Below, one piece after another: positions 9,243 through 18,254 of a stretch of 64,000 bases of DNA. The translations under genes were made by a program, and so were the position numbers. Source of the DNA: Arthrobacter sp. QXT-31 (GTDB lineage Bacteria; Actinomycetota; Actinomycetes; Actinomycetales; Micrococcaceae). Numbering within the stretch: the stretch's first letter is position 1; every line of letters begins with the position of its first letter. The stretch covers positions 4,092,001 to 4,156,000 of the forward strand of contig NZ_CP019304.1 of NCBI RefSeq assembly GCF_001969265.1, given 5' to 3'. The notes under the pieces were generated by a model. That model was not told where the DNA came from, searched no databases, and saw nothing but the letters and a program-made list of their open reading frames with translations.

Positions 9243-12200
9243 GGATCCACCGTCTGGAGATCTCGGCGTTCGGGCCGTTTGCCGGAACAGAGGAAATTGA
9301 TTTCGACCAGCTGAGCGCCCACGGGCTGTTCCTGCTGAATGGGCCCACCGGCGCAGGCAAGACCAGCGTGCTGGATGCCATCTGCTATGCGCTCTACGGG
9401 TCCGTTCCCGGAGCACGGCAGGACGGCAAGCGACTTCGCAGCGACCATGCGGACGCGGCTGCAGAACCGCGCGTGACCTGTGAATTCACCGCCCGGGGAA
9501 GGCGGTACGAAGTCTCCCGGTCACCGGCCTGGGACAAGCCGAGCGCCCGCGGACGGAACGGGTTCACCACACAACAGGCCAAGACGCTCCTCCGCGAACG
9601 GGTCGCCGGTGCCTGGGTGGAAAAATCCGGCCGGAACGACGAAGCGGGGGCGGAAATCACCGCGCTCCTCGGCATGGACCGGGAACAGTTCACCCGCGTG
9701 GTCATGCTCCCCCAGGGAGACTTCGCTGCATTCCTCCGGTCCAAGGCTTCGGACCGCCTCGAGCTGCTGCAGAAACTCTTTGGCACGGAACGGTTTGAGG
9801 CAGTGGAGCGGGAGCTGGCGGTCCAGGCCACGGGTGCCGTCAAGGAAGTAGGGGATCTCGAGGACAGGCTGGGCCTGCTCGTGGCGAGGGCCCGGGCGGA
9901 GGCCACTGCTCTCGAAGTCGACTTCGATGCAGCACCGGAATTTGCTGGCGATCCGGAACTCCTGTCCTGGCTGGAGACTGCGGCCAAGGAACGTGCCTCG
10001 GTGCTTGCCCGGGACGCAGAATCGTGCGAGGAGCAGCGGCGCGGCTGCGCGGACCAGCTCGAAGTGGAGCTGGCCAGGGAGGGCAGGCGCCTGAAGCTTG
10101 CTGCCGCCCTGAGGCGGAGGGCGGACGCAGAGGCCGCCGCGCCCGAACTCGAAAGCGCAGGGGCCGCCCTGGCACTGCACCGGAAGGCAGAACTTCTCGG
10201 CGGGCAGCTGAAGTCCGTAGCCAGCGCCGAGGCGATGTTCGCCCGCGCAGAGGAAGCCGCGGACCTCGCCGCCGCCAGCGTGCGGGAGGCAGCCAGGTCC
10301 AGCGTCGAATTGGCGGGGACGGAAAACGGCCCCGCAGAACGCGCTGCTGCAGGAAGCGGCTTCGCAGGGCGCAGTGCTGTCGCAGAACACGTTTCCGTTG
10401 ACGTGGCCGCGGAGCTGTCGCGCCTGCGTTCGCTGGCGGCCGTGATTGGGGAGCGCCTTGCCGATGAGGACCGGCTGGGCGGCCTGCACCAGCGCGCAGC
10501 CGGGCTCATCCAGCAGCGGCAGCAACTCACCCGGGCCGGCGACGACCATGCCGCCCGGCTGCTTTCCCTCCGTACTGAGATGGAGACCCTGCGTACCACC
10601 CTGCAGCCGCTGGAACAGCTGGCAGGGGAATCCGTCCTTCGCACCAAGGAGGCCGCCACCGCGGATGAGCTGGTGGACGTTGTCAGACGCTACGGCATTG
10701 CGGCGGCCGGATGTGCTGCCGTGACCGAACGGCACCTCAGGGCCAGGGAACACCACCAGGAACTGCGCCGGCAGTGGCTGGACGTCCGCGAGGAACGGCT
10801 GTCCAATGCGGCGGCCGAATTGGCTTCCCGCCTGGAAAACGGCGCGCCCTGTCCCGTCTGCGGCAGCGCTGAGCATCCGGCGCCGGTGCCTGCGGGGGAC
10901 TCCGTCCTGGGGCTGGCCGACAGGGAGGAACGCGCCAAGGAGATCAGCGAGGCAGCCGAGAGGACACTGTCTGCACTGCAAGCCGAACTTTCCGAGGCCA
11001 GGCAGCTGGTAGCCGTTCTCGCCGGACAGGGCGGCGACGCCGATCCCGCCGAAGCGGCCGAGGCAGCCAAGGCCGCCCGGGCAGCCGCTGCCGAAGCAGC
11101 AGCCGCCGTAACGGAACTGGCAACCAGCAGGAGCCGGCAGGAGGAGCTGGCCGAACGCATCGACTCCGCGGAGCACCTGCGTGTGGATACGTTGTCACAG
11201 CTGGCGCAGACGGAGTCCGCCCTGGCCGAAATCGAGGGGCAGTCCGCCGCGCTGGAATCGTCGCTCGAAGCGCTCCGTGCCGGCCACGCGAGCCTCGTTC
11301 TCCGCAGCGAAGCCATCGGCCAGGTTGTTGGCATTCTGGAACAGGCTGATGCTGCCCAGTCACAGCTGGAGCAGGCAGCGGCCCGCGTGGCCGAGGCGCG
11401 GACGGAGCTCGACCGCGCCCTTCCCGAGGCCGGATTTGCCTCGGCTGCCGAGGCTCGCCAGGCCCTCCTGCCCGCGCCGGAAGCTGCCCGGCTGGAGTCG
11501 GCCGTGCAGGCCGGGCGGGATGAGGAGGTGCGGCTCGAGGAACTGTTCGCCAGCGAGGAGCTCGTCCTGGCAGTCAAGGAGCAGGCAGCCGGCTCTGCGG
11601 CCACCGCGGCGGACCTGGATGCGCTGCGCGCCGAGGCGGAGCGGGCCGAGCAGGCCGCAAAGGACGTTGCACTGGTGGCGGGCCTGGCCAAGCAGGCCGC
11701 CAGGACGCTCGGGCGCCTGCGCGCCGAGTACGGGGAGCTAGCCGAATCCGGCCGGGAACCAAGGGAACGCGCCGAAGTGCTGAAGGGCCTGGCCGAAGCG
11801 GCCCGTGGTGCCGGCGACAACAGTTACCGCATGAGCCTGAACGCGTACGTCCTGGCCGCGCGGCTGGAGCAGGTTGCCATTGCTGCATCGGAAAGGCTGG
11901 TTGCCATGAGTGACGGCCGCTACACACTCCAGCACTCGGATGCGAGGGCAGCCCGGAACGCCAAGTCCGGGCTGGGGCTGGAAGTCGTGGACGAATGGAC
12001 CGGGCGCCGCCGCGACACGTCGACACTCTCCGGCGGGGAATCCTTCATGGCCTCGCTGTCGCTCGCCCTCGGCCTTGCGGACGTGGTGCAGCAGGAGGCG
12101 GGCGGGGTCGATATTGAAACACTGTTCGTCGACGAGGGCTTTGGGAGCCTCGATGAGCAGGCACTGGAGCAGGTCATGGATGCGTTGGAGGGCCTCCGTG

Positions 12201-12331
12201 ACGGCGGCCGCGTGGTGGGCCTCGTGAGCCATGTGGGGGAGATGAAGCAGCGCATCGGCAGCCAGCTCCAGGTGGTGAAGCAGCGCAACGGCTCGACTGT
12301 CCACGTTGTCGATGCGCTCGTGACGGTCTGA
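9239..12331 (+). CDS. sbcC: Exonuclease SbcCD subunit C (SMC-like ATPase)
   Basis: A 1030-aa ATPase with long coiled-coil arms that works with SbcD on DNA ends. Walker A GPTGAGKT is at residues 35-42. The zinc-hook motif CPVC (538-541) is at the apex of Ala/Glu-rich coiled coils. The ABC signature LSGGESFMASL is near residue 930, followed by Walker B FVDEGFGSLD. The GTG start overlaps the sbcD stop. The stop codon lies inside a 16-bp tandem duplication. Confidence 0.95.
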   Translation: MRIHRLEISAFGPFAGTEEIDFDQLSAHGLFLLNGPTGAGKTSVLDAICYALYGSVPGARQDGKRLRSDHADAAAEPRVTCEFTARGRRYEVSRSPAWDKPSARGRNGFTTQQAKTLLRERVAGAWVEKSGRNDEAGAEITALLGMDREQFTRVVMLPQGDFAAFLRSKASDRLELLQKLFGTERFEAVERELAVQATGAVKEVGDLEDRLGLLVARARAEATALEVDFDAAPEFAGDPELLSWLETAAKERASVLARDAESCEEQRRGCADQLEVELAREGRRLKLAAALRRRADAEAAAPELESAGAALALHRKAELLGGQLKSVASAEAMFARAEEAADLAAASVREAARSSVELAGTENGPAERAAAGSGFAGRSAVAEHVSVDVAAELSRLRSLAAVIGERLADEDRLGGLHQRAAGLIQQRQQLTRAGDDHAARLLSLRTEMETLRTTLQPLEQLAGESVLRTKEAATADELVDVVRRYGIAAAGCAAVTERHLRAREHHQELRRQWLDVREERLSNAAAELASRLENGAPCPVCGSAEHPAPVPAGDSVLGLADREERAKEISEAAERTLSALQAELSEARQLVAVLAGQGGDADPAEAAEAAKAARAAAAEAAAAVTELATSRSRQEELAERIDSAEHLRVDTLSQLAQTESALAEIEGQSAALESSLEALRAGHASLVLRSEAIGQVVGILEQADAAQSQLEQAAARVAEARTELDRALPEAGFASAAEARQALLPAPEAARLESAVQAGRDEEVRLEELFASEELVLAVKEQAAGSAATAADLDALRAEAERAEQAAKDVALVAGLAKQAARTLGRLRAEYGELAESGREPRERAEVLKGLAEAARGAGDNSYRMSLNAYVLAARLEQVAIAASERLVAMSDGRYTLQHSDARAARNAKSGLGLEVVDEWTGRRRDTSTLSGGESFMASLSLALGLADVVQQEAGGVDIETLFVDEGFGSLDEQALEQVMDALEGLRDGGRVVGLVSHVGEMKQRIGSQLQVVKQRNGSTVHVVDALVTV

Positions 12332-12352
12332 ACCGGTGACGGCCTGAACCGG
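12321..12352 (+). repeat. 16-bp tandem duplication across the sbcC stop
   Basis: TGACGGTCTGAACCGG is followed directly by TGACGGCCTGAACCGG (15 of 16 identical). The sbcC stop TGA at 12329-12331 is in the first unit. Confidence 0.85.
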
Positions 12353-12381
12353 TGAAGCCGCTGCCGGGCGGCTTCACCGGT
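12348..12381 (+). terminator. Hairpin terminator after sbcC
   Basis: A perfect 14-bp stem (ACCGGTGAAGCCGC with its complement, 12348-12361 and 12368-12381) has a 6-nt loop. No T-tract follows, so efficiency is uncertain. Confidence 0.55.
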
Positions 12382-12430
12382 CCGGTACCATGGGACTGTT
12401 ACCGGGTTCGGCGCATCGGGAGGAGGGACG

Positions 12431-12580
12431 ATGCGCACGACTGAACGAGCCCGGATACATGCACACTCCAACGGCGTCCCAATCACACGCCAACCCTGGC
12501 CCCTCCACGCCACCAGCCGGCACCGTCGGCACCGACCCTGGCGGCATCGACGTAGCAGGCACCGTCCCTGCCAGCCCTGA
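12431..12580 (+). other. Possible 49-codon upstream ORF overlapping the MFS start
   Basis: This short frame opens at an ATG four bases after the strong ribosome-binding site GGGAGGAGGG and closes at TGA 12578-12580, overlapping the MFS gene in another frame. Its product would be Arg/His-rich with no recognisable domain. It may be a translational leader, an artefact, or a sign of a frameshift at the MFS 5' end. Confidence 0.25.
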
Positions 12581-13949
12581 ATCTCCCGGCACGGACTTAC
12601 CTGAAACCGGCACGCCGGCCGCAAAATTCGGCGGCCGCTTCGCCCGCCTGCCGGCCCTGGCCGGCAGGGGATTCCTGCCCCTGGGCCTGTTCGCGCGCCT
12701 GCCCCTCGCGATGCTGACGCTGGGAACCCTCACCCTTGCCACCTCGGTCACCGGCTCCTATGCCGTGGGCGGAGCTGCGGCCGGCGCCGTCGGTATCGGC
12801 TCGGCCGCAGGTGCGCCGGTCCTCGGCTGGTTGGCCGACCGGTTCAGCCAGCGCCCCGTGCTGCTGGCCGCCGCTGTCCTGAATGTCGTGGCCGTGCTTG
12901 CCGTCATCGCCACCGCGTATGTGATTCCGGGCGTGCACGAGGTCGGCGCCGCCTGGGGCGTCATCACGGCCGCGTTCCTGGCAGGAGTCAGCTCCCCCCA
13001 GGTCGGCCCGCTGGCCCGCGTCCGGTGGATGGCGCTTACGGCTGACAGCCGGCGCGCAGGGGACAGCACTGACCTCGACGTCGCCTTGTCCTATGAGAGC
13101 ACGGCCGACGAACTGACCTTCGTGCTTGGTCCGGCCCTCGTGGGCGTCCTGGCCAGCCTTGTGGCTCCGTGGCTCCCGCTGGCCCTGGCCGCAGCGCTGA
13201 CGCTCACGCTCGTTCCGGCCTTCGCCGTCCACCCGACCCACACGGCAGTCCCGCGCCGGGAAAAGGCCATTACCCGCGGCAAGGCGCCCAGTACCCGGGC
13301 AGGCAGCCGCCTCGCCGGGTTGGGCCCGGTGGCGCTTCCTGTCCTGGCCATGGTCTGCATGGGCACTTTCTTCGGTTCGACGCAGGCAGCTTTGAGCGCC
13401 TTTTCCGCCGGATTCGCGACGTCGGAGGCGGCCGGGCTCCTGTACGCGGTCATGGGGATCAGCTCGGCCGCGGCCGCCATCTCGGTGGCCTACTGGCCGG
13501 CCGGCTTCCCGGTGGCTGCCCGCTGGGTGGCCGGAGCCGCAGCCATGGCCGCGCTGTCGGGGCTGCTGTTCCTGCCAACAGACGGCTGGGGCATGGTGCT
13601 GGTTCTGCTCGCACTGGGCCTGCCGGTGGGCCCGGTCATGGTCACGGTCTTTGCAATTGGCGGGATGGTGGCACCGGCGGGCCGGCTAGCGACGGTGATG
13701 ACGGCGCTCGCCAGCGGCATCGTCGCCGGCACGGCGCTTGGCTCATCCATCGGAGGCCAGCTGGCCCAGGACGCCGGCCACGGCGCCGCCTTCCTGGTCA
13801 CGGCTGCCGCCGCGGCGGCGCTGTTCGCCCTCGGGGTGGCGGCCGCCGTCGTCGTCCGTTCCAGGCAGCGGGGCTCAGGCGAGCTGACTTTCGATCCTGG
13901 CCGCGCTGGCGGTCAGGGCAGCGGCCACCGCTTCCGGGTCCTGCGCTGA
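12459..13949 (+). CDS. MFS transporter
   Basis: A membrane protein of about 496 aa with roughly 12 hydrophobic segments and the MFS loop motif GWLADRFSQRPVLL after helix 2. It is probably an efflux permease of unknown substrate. The first 50-60 residues are Pro/Thr/Gly-rich and hydrophilic. The start is unclear. The best Shine-Dalgarno in front (GGGAGGAGGG, 12418-12427) serves an ATG at 12431 in a different frame, while the in-frame ATG at 12459 has only a weak site. The 3' end overlaps the convergent IclR gene by 75 bp. Confidence 0.8.
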   Translation: MHTPTASQSHANPGPSTPPAGTVGTDPGGIDVAGTVPASPESPGTDLPETGTPAAKFGGRFARLPALAGRGFLPLGLFARLPLAMLTLGTLTLATSVTGSYAVGGAAAGAVGIGSAAGAPVLGWLADRFSQRPVLLAAAVLNVVAVLAVIATAYVIPGVHEVGAAWGVITAAFLAGVSSPQVGPLARVRWMALTADSRRAGDSTDLDVALSYESTADELTFVLGPALVGVLASLVAPWLPLALAAALTLTLVPAFAVHPTHTAVPRREKAITRGKAPSTRAGSRLAGLGPVALPVLAMVCMGTFFGSTQAALSAFSAGFATSEAAGLLYAVMGISSAAAAISVAYWPAGFPVAARWVAGAAAMAALSGLLFLPTDGWGMVLVLLALGLPVGPVMVTVFAIGGMVAPAGRLATVMTALASGIVAGTALGSSIGGQLAQDAGHGAAFLVTAAAAAALFALGVAAAVVVRSRQRGSGELTFDPGRAGGQGSGHRFRVLR

Positions 13950-14609
13950 CCGGATATAGACGACGGCGACGGCGGCCGGGCGCCCGCCGGGAACCCGGAC
14001 GGGGGCGGCCAGTGAGGAAACCCCGGCGATGACTTCGTCATGGCTCGCGGCATAACCGCGCTTCCGGGCCTCGGCAGCCTCGGGGCGGTACGGCACGGCG
14101 GGAGCGAGCTGGTTCCACTCCTGCTCCGTCAGCGCGGACTGGATGGCGATGCCGGGCGCGCCGGAACTGATCGGATGACGGGACCCCGGGTGCTGCACCA
14201 CCGTCGCGGCCGAATGCCGGGGCTCCACCGTCACGAGCGTCACGCAGTCCTGGTGGTCCCATACCGCCACGAAGGCCGTCATGTTGAGACTGTTGGCCAG
14301 CTGGGTCAGTTCCGGAAGGGCTGCGGTCTGGAGGTTCCGCGAGACGCCACGCGCCAGCACCGCGAGGCCGGGGCCGGGCTGGACGCGCCCGGCGTCGTCG
14401 CGGACCAGCAGGGAATGGTCCTCGAGGGTCCGCAGGATCCGGTAGGCCACCGACCGGTGCACACCCATGGCCTCGGCCAGTTCGGCGATGGTCAGCGGGC
14501 GGTCAGCTTCGGCCAGGATTTCCAGTGCACGGATGCCTCGGGAGAGGGTCTGGGAGGGGGAAGCCTGGGCGGGCGCAACCTGCGCTGCGGCACCGGCGTT
14601 GGGAGTCAT
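13875..14609 (-). CDS. IclR family transcriptional regulator
   Basis: A 244-aa regulator. The winged HTH lies at about residues 20-80 (LSRGIRALEILAEADRPLTI, then AELAEAMGVHRSVAYRILRTLEDHSLL). A C-terminal IclR effector domain follows (YAASHDEVIAGVSSLAAPV). It is divergent from the flavin reductase/monooxygenase genes and very likely controls them. The ATG at 14609 has TAGGAT seven bases upstream (14617-14622), fitting a leaderless mRNA. An upstream ATG at 14618 is the alternative start. Confidence 0.9.
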   Translation of the reverse strand: MTPNAGAAAQVAPAQASPSQTLSRGIRALEILAEADRPLTIAELAEAMGVHRSVAYRILRTLEDHSLLVRDDAGRVQPGPGLAVLARGVSRNLQTAALPELTQLANSLNMTAFVAVWDHQDCVTLVTVEPRHSAATVVQHPGSRHPISSGAPGIAIQSALTEQEWNQLAPAVPYRPEAAEARKRGYAASHDEVIAGVSSLAAPVRVPGGRPAAVAVVYIRSAQDPEAVAAALTASAARIESQLA

Positions 14610-14682
14610 GCTGTCCATCCTAGGCATGTAGGCGGGGCGGCCAGCCACAAGGGCTTGTGCAGCACGTCACCTTGGGCTACGG

Positions 14683-14732
14683 TTCCATATAGGAATTGCC
14701 TGTTCAACTATCGAACAAGTCAACTATAGAAC
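14683..14732. promoter_or_regulatory. Putative IclR operators (three partial palindromes)
   Basis: The divergent gap contains TTCCATATAGGAA (14683-14695), GTTCAACTATCGAAC (14702-14716) and CAACTATAGAAC (14721-14732). The last two share CAACTATNGAAC as direct repeats 19 bp apart. IclR proteins bind such short dyads, and the sites reach to within a few bases of the reductase start, which fits repression. Confidence 0.6.
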
Positions 14733-14737
14733 AGTTC

Positions 14738-15271
14738 ATGATGATGGCCAATCCAACAGCTGGCCCCGACGTTCCGGGCAGAACTTCAGTTCCCCGCGCC
14801 CACCGGTTCCGGGGCAGCCTGGGCAGGTTTGCCACGGGAGTCGCCATTGTCACGTTCGACGGCGTCACCAAGCGCCACGGGATTACCGTCAACTCCTTCA
14901 CCGCCGTCTCCATGGACCCGCCCCTGGTCCTGGCCAGCATCGCCCGCACCGCCAAAGCCCACGACGAGCTGGCCGGCAGGCCCTTCACCGTCAACATCCT
15001 CGGAGCCGAGCAGCGCCAGCTGGCCATGCATTTTGCGGGACGTCCGGGCCCGGAACCACGATGGGTGGAAGGGGCTGCGGCTCCCCGGCTCGCCGGCGTG
15101 CTTGCCTACTTTGAGTGCCGGCCCTGGGCGGCGTACGACGGCGGCGACCACACCCTCTATCTCGGCGAGGTGGTGGATTTCGACCACCGGAGCGGCGATG
15201 CGCTCGCGTTTGCCAACAGTGCCTTCATTACCATCCCGGAGAGCCAGCTGGGGATAGAAGACCTGCTGTAG
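14738..15271 (+). CDS. Flavin reductase-like protein (oxygenase small component)
   Basis: A 177-aa flavin reductase domain protein (HpaC/ActVB type) that would pass FADH2 or FMNH2 to an oxygenase. Family blocks are FRGSLGRFATGVAIVTF, GITVNSFTAVSMDPPLVL and FTVNILGAEQRQLAMHFAG. The start is one of three ATGs at 14738-14746, and no strong ribosome site is seen. It lies 55 bp before the HpaB-type oxygenase, so the two form a two-component monooxygenase unit. Confidence 0.9.
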   Translation: MMMANPTAGPDVPGRTSVPRAHRFRGSLGRFATGVAIVTFDGVTKRHGITVNSFTAVSMDPPLVLASIARTAKAHDELAGRPFTVNILGAEQRQLAMHFAGRPGPEPRWVEGAAAPRLAGVLAYFECRPWAAYDGGDHTLYLGEVVDFDHRSGDALAFANSAFITIPESQLGIEDLL

Positions 15272-15326
15272 GCGCCATTCCTTCACCACCACCAAATTGA
15301 CAGTTCGACGACGACTGGAGGCAGCA

Positions 15327-16781
15327 ATGGGCATCAGGACCGGCCAGCAGTACCTGGACAAACTCAACGCGATGAGCCCGCACATCGCGATCGACGGTGA
15401 GGTGGTCAGCGGGAAGGTCGCCGAACATCCTGCCTTCCGCAACGTTGCCCGGCAGTACGCGAAGCTGTTCGACATGCAGCACGACCAGCGGTACCAGGGC
15501 GCGCTGACCTACACCTCGCCGACCACGGGGGACCTTGTCAATGCGTCCTTCCTGGTGCCCCGGATCATCGAGGACCTGCAGCACCGGCGCCGGGCGACCT
15601 CCACGTGGGCCGAGGCGACCAACGGATTCCTCGGCCGCACCGGCGACTACATGAACTCCGCGCTCACTGCCCTTGGCACGGCCGGGAAGTGGTTCTCGCA
15701 GGCCGATCCCAAGTTTGCCGAAAATATCAGCAACTACTATGAGTGGGCCCGTGAAAACGACCTGCTGGCAACCCATACGCTGATCCCGCCGCAGGTGAAC
15801 AGGTCCGTCTCCGGTTCAGAGCAGCTGGGCGGCCAGCTCACGGCGCACGTTGTGGAGGAGCGCGACGGCGGCATTGTGGTCCGCGGCGCCCGCATGCTCG
15901 CCACGATCGCGCCCATCGCCGATGAGCTGCTGGTTTTTCCCTCAACGGTGCTGCGCGGCACGCCGGAGGACGCCCCGTATTCCTTTGCGTTCGCCATTCC
16001 CAATGACGCGCCCGGGCTCCGGTACCTGTGCCGCACCTCCCTGTACAACGGCGGAAGCGTCCACGACGAACCACTGGCATCCCGCTATGAGGAAATGGAC
16101 GCCGTGGCCGTCTTTGATGACGTCTTCGTGCCAGGCGACCGCATCTTCATGCTCGGCAACCCGCAGCTGTGCAACTCGTTCTACGCGGAAACCGGCGCCG
16201 GTGCCCTCATGACCCACCAGGTTGTCACCCGGACCATCGCCAAGAGTGAGTTCTTCCTTGGCCTGGCCTCCGAACTCGCCGATTCGATCGGCATCGACGG
16301 GTTCCAGCACATCCAGGAGGACATCGCCGAACTGATCATAGACGTCGAAATCGGCAAGGCGCTGGTGCGCGCCTCGGAGGCGGACGCCGCACCCAACGAG
16401 GCCGGCATGATGCTGCCAAAGTGGACCACGCTCAACGCTGCCCGCAACTGGTATCCGAAGGTGGCGCAGCGTTTCCCGCAGATCATTCGGAAGTTCTCGG
16501 CGTCGGGGCTGATGGCCCTGCCCGGTGAAGCGGACGTCAACGGCGAGGCCCGGGCGGACATCGACCTCTACCTGCAGGGGAAGACGCTGACCGGGCCTGA
16601 GCGGGTCCGGCTGTTCAAGCTGGCGTTCGACGCCTCAATCTCCGGTTTCTCCGGCCGGCAGTCCCTCTATGAATACTTCTTCTTCGGGGATCCGGTCCGG
16701 ATGGCGGGGGCGCTGGTCAACACCTATGACCGTGAACCGGCCAGGGCGCGCCTGCGCGAGTTCCTGCACAGGGCTGACTGA
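15327..16781 (+). CDS. 4-hydroxyphenylacetate 3-hydroxylase family oxygenase
   Basis: A 484-aa FADH2-using aromatic hydroxylase of the HpaB family. N-terminal RTGQQYLDKLN, the central LVNASFLVPRIIEDLQHRRRA and the C-terminal SGFSGRQSLYEYFFFGDPVRM match the family. The ATG at 15327 follows GGAGG (15317-15321). Paired with the flavin reductase upstream and a metabolite symporter downstream, it suggests hydroxylation of an imported phenolic. Relatives act on hydroxyphenylacetate, chlorophenols or nitrophenols. The substrate here is unknown, and no ring-cleavage genes are nearby. Confidence 0.88.
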   Translation: MGIRTGQQYLDKLNAMSPHIAIDGEVVSGKVAEHPAFRNVARQYAKLFDMQHDQRYQGALTYTSPTTGDLVNASFLVPRIIEDLQHRRRATSTWAEATNGFLGRTGDYMNSALTALGTAGKWFSQADPKFAENISNYYEWARENDLLATHTLIPPQVNRSVSGSEQLGGQLTAHVVEERDGGIVVRGARMLATIAPIADELLVFPSTVLRGTPEDAPYSFAFAIPNDAPGLRYLCRTSLYNGGSVHDEPLASRYEEMDAVAVFDDVFVPGDRIFMLGNPQLCNSFYAETGAGALMTHQVVTRTIAKSEFFLGLASELADSIGIDGFQHIQEDIAELIIDVEIGKALVRASEADAAPNEAGMMLPKWTTLNAARNWYPKVAQRFPQIIRKFSASGLMALPGEADVNGEARADIDLYLQGKTLTGPERVRLFKLAFDASISGFSGRQSLYEYFFFGDPVRMAGALVNTYDREPARARLREFLHRAD

Positions 16782-16814
16782 GGGGTGCGCCACATCACAT
16801 TTCCGTAGTATCCT

Positions 16815-16841
16815 TTGACACTAACTGACCGTTCGATCAGT
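16815..16841 (+). promoter_or_regulatory. Promoter with overlapping palindromic operator
   Basis: A consensus -35 TTGACA is at 16815-16820. The dyad ACTGACCGTTCGATCAGT (16824-16841) fills the spacer where it would block RNA polymerase. Outer arms ACTGA/TCAGT are perfect. The form suits a TetR- or IclR-type repressor. No TetR gene lies nearby. Confidence 0.55.
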
Positions 16842-16901
16842 AAATCGGACGGCCATTCATCACCTGCGGCAGTAGCACTGCCCCCCAGCCACGGAGTTTC
16901 A

Positions 16902-18233
16902 ATGACCGCAACTTCACCCGTAGATTCAGAGGCAGGCCCCAGCAGCAAGCGCGAGGAACGCAAAGTCCTTGCCGGCACGCTGGTGGGCACCACCATCGAG
17001 TGGTACGACTTCTTCATCTTCGCCCAGCTCACGGCAACGCTGCTGTCCCCGCTGTTCCTGGCCCCGCTGAATGCATCCAACCCCGGCCTGGCGCAGATCC
17101 TCTCCTTCGCCCTGATCGGCATCAGCTTCCTGTTCCGGCCGCTCGGCGCCATCATCGCCGGACACCTGGGGGACCGCCTCGGCCGCAAGGCAATGCTCGT
17201 GTTCACCCTCATCATGATGGGTGCCGCAACTGCGCTCATCGGCATGCTGCCCACCTACGCCCAGATCGGCGCCTGGGCTCCAATCCTGCTGATCCTCCTC
17301 CGTGTCCTGCAGGGCTTCTCCGCAGGCGGCGAGTGGGGCGGCGCCGCCCTCATGGCTGTAGAGCACGCGCCGCTGCACAAGAGGGGGCTGTTCGGTGCCT
17401 ATCCGCAGATCGGCGTTCCCGTCGGCATGATCCTGGCCACCGGGCTGCTGTTCTTCCTGAACTCCGGAATGTCGCGGGAAGACTTCGCCGCGTGGGGCTG
17501 GCGCGTTCCGTTCCTGCTCTCCATCATCCTGATCGTGGTGGGCTACATCATCCGCCGCGCAGTCGGCGAAAGCCCCGTCTTCAAGGAAATGGCCGCGCGC
17601 AAGGCTGAAAGCAAGGCGCCGCTCGGCGAGCTCATCCGCCACCACAAGAAGGCCGTGCTGCACTCCACCCTGATCTTCATCGCCAACAACGCGGCAGGCT
17701 ACCTCCTCATCGCCTTCTTCATCTCCTACGCCACCCGCATCCTGAAGATGCCGGCCCCGCCGGTGCTGCTCGCCACCACGCTGGCCTCGTTCGGCTGGCT
17801 GATCTTCACCCTCGTGGGCGGCTGGCTGTCGGACCGGATCGGCCGGGTCAAGACCTTCCTGACCGGTTACGCAATCGTCTTCGCCTGGATGATTCCGATG
17901 TTTGCCCTCATCGACACGAAAAACATCTGGCTGTACGGCATTGCCCTGTTCGTCCTGACGGTGGGCCTCGGCCTGTCGTACGGCCCCATGTCAGCCATGT
18001 ACGCGGAGATGTTCCCGGCCAACGTCCGGTACTCGGGCATCTCGATCGGCTACGCCTTCGGCGCCATTTTGGGCGGCGCGTTCGCCGCCACGATCGCCGA
18101 GTCGCTGCTGCAGAGCACCGGGTGGGCCGGCTCCATCGGCATCTACATCATGATCCTGTGCGTCATCTCGGCCGTTGGTGTGCTGCTGGCGAAGGAGACG
18201 CGGGGCCGCCCGCTCGGCGTCAGCCGGCACTAA
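16902..18233 (+). CDS. MFS metabolite:H+ symporter (MHS family)
   Basis: A 443-aa, 12-helix importer. The N-terminal GTTIEWYDFFIF and the loop GHLGDRLGRKAMLV identify the metabolite:H+ symporter branch (ShiA, KgtP, ProP relatives). FSAGGEWGGAALMAVEHAP is also typical. Position after the monooxygenase pair suggests uptake of the aromatic or organic acid they use, but it has its own promoter. The start MTATSP is preceded by GGAG. The stop lies in an 18-bp tandem duplication. Confidence 0.88.
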   Translation: MTATSPVDSEAGPSSKREERKVLAGTLVGTTIEWYDFFIFAQLTATLLSPLFLAPLNASNPGLAQILSFALIGISFLFRPLGAIIAGHLGDRLGRKAMLVFTLIMMGAATALIGMLPTYAQIGAWAPILLILLRVLQGFSAGGEWGGAALMAVEHAPLHKRGLFGAYPQIGVPVGMILATGLLFFLNSGMSREDFAAWGWRVPFLLSIILIVVGYIIRRAVGESPVFKEMAARKAESKAPLGELIRHHKKAVLHSTLIFIANNAAGYLLIAFFISYATRILKMPAPPVLLATTLASFGWLIFTLVGGWLSDRIGRVKTFLTGYAIVFAWMIPMFALIDTKNIWLYGIALFVLTVGLGLSYGPMSAMYAEMFPANVRYSGISIGYAFGAILGGAFAATIAESLLQSTGWAGSIGIYIMILCVISAVGVLLAKETRGRPLGVSRH

Positions 18234-18254
18234 ATGGTCAGTCGGCACTAAATG
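18219..18254. repeat. 18-bp tandem duplication across two convergent stops
   Basis: GTCAGCCGGCACTAAATG is followed by GTCAGTCGGCACTAAATG (17 of 18 identical). The first unit carries the TAA of the MHS transporter. The second carries the TAG of the convergent phosphoribosyltransferase. Confidence 0.85.
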
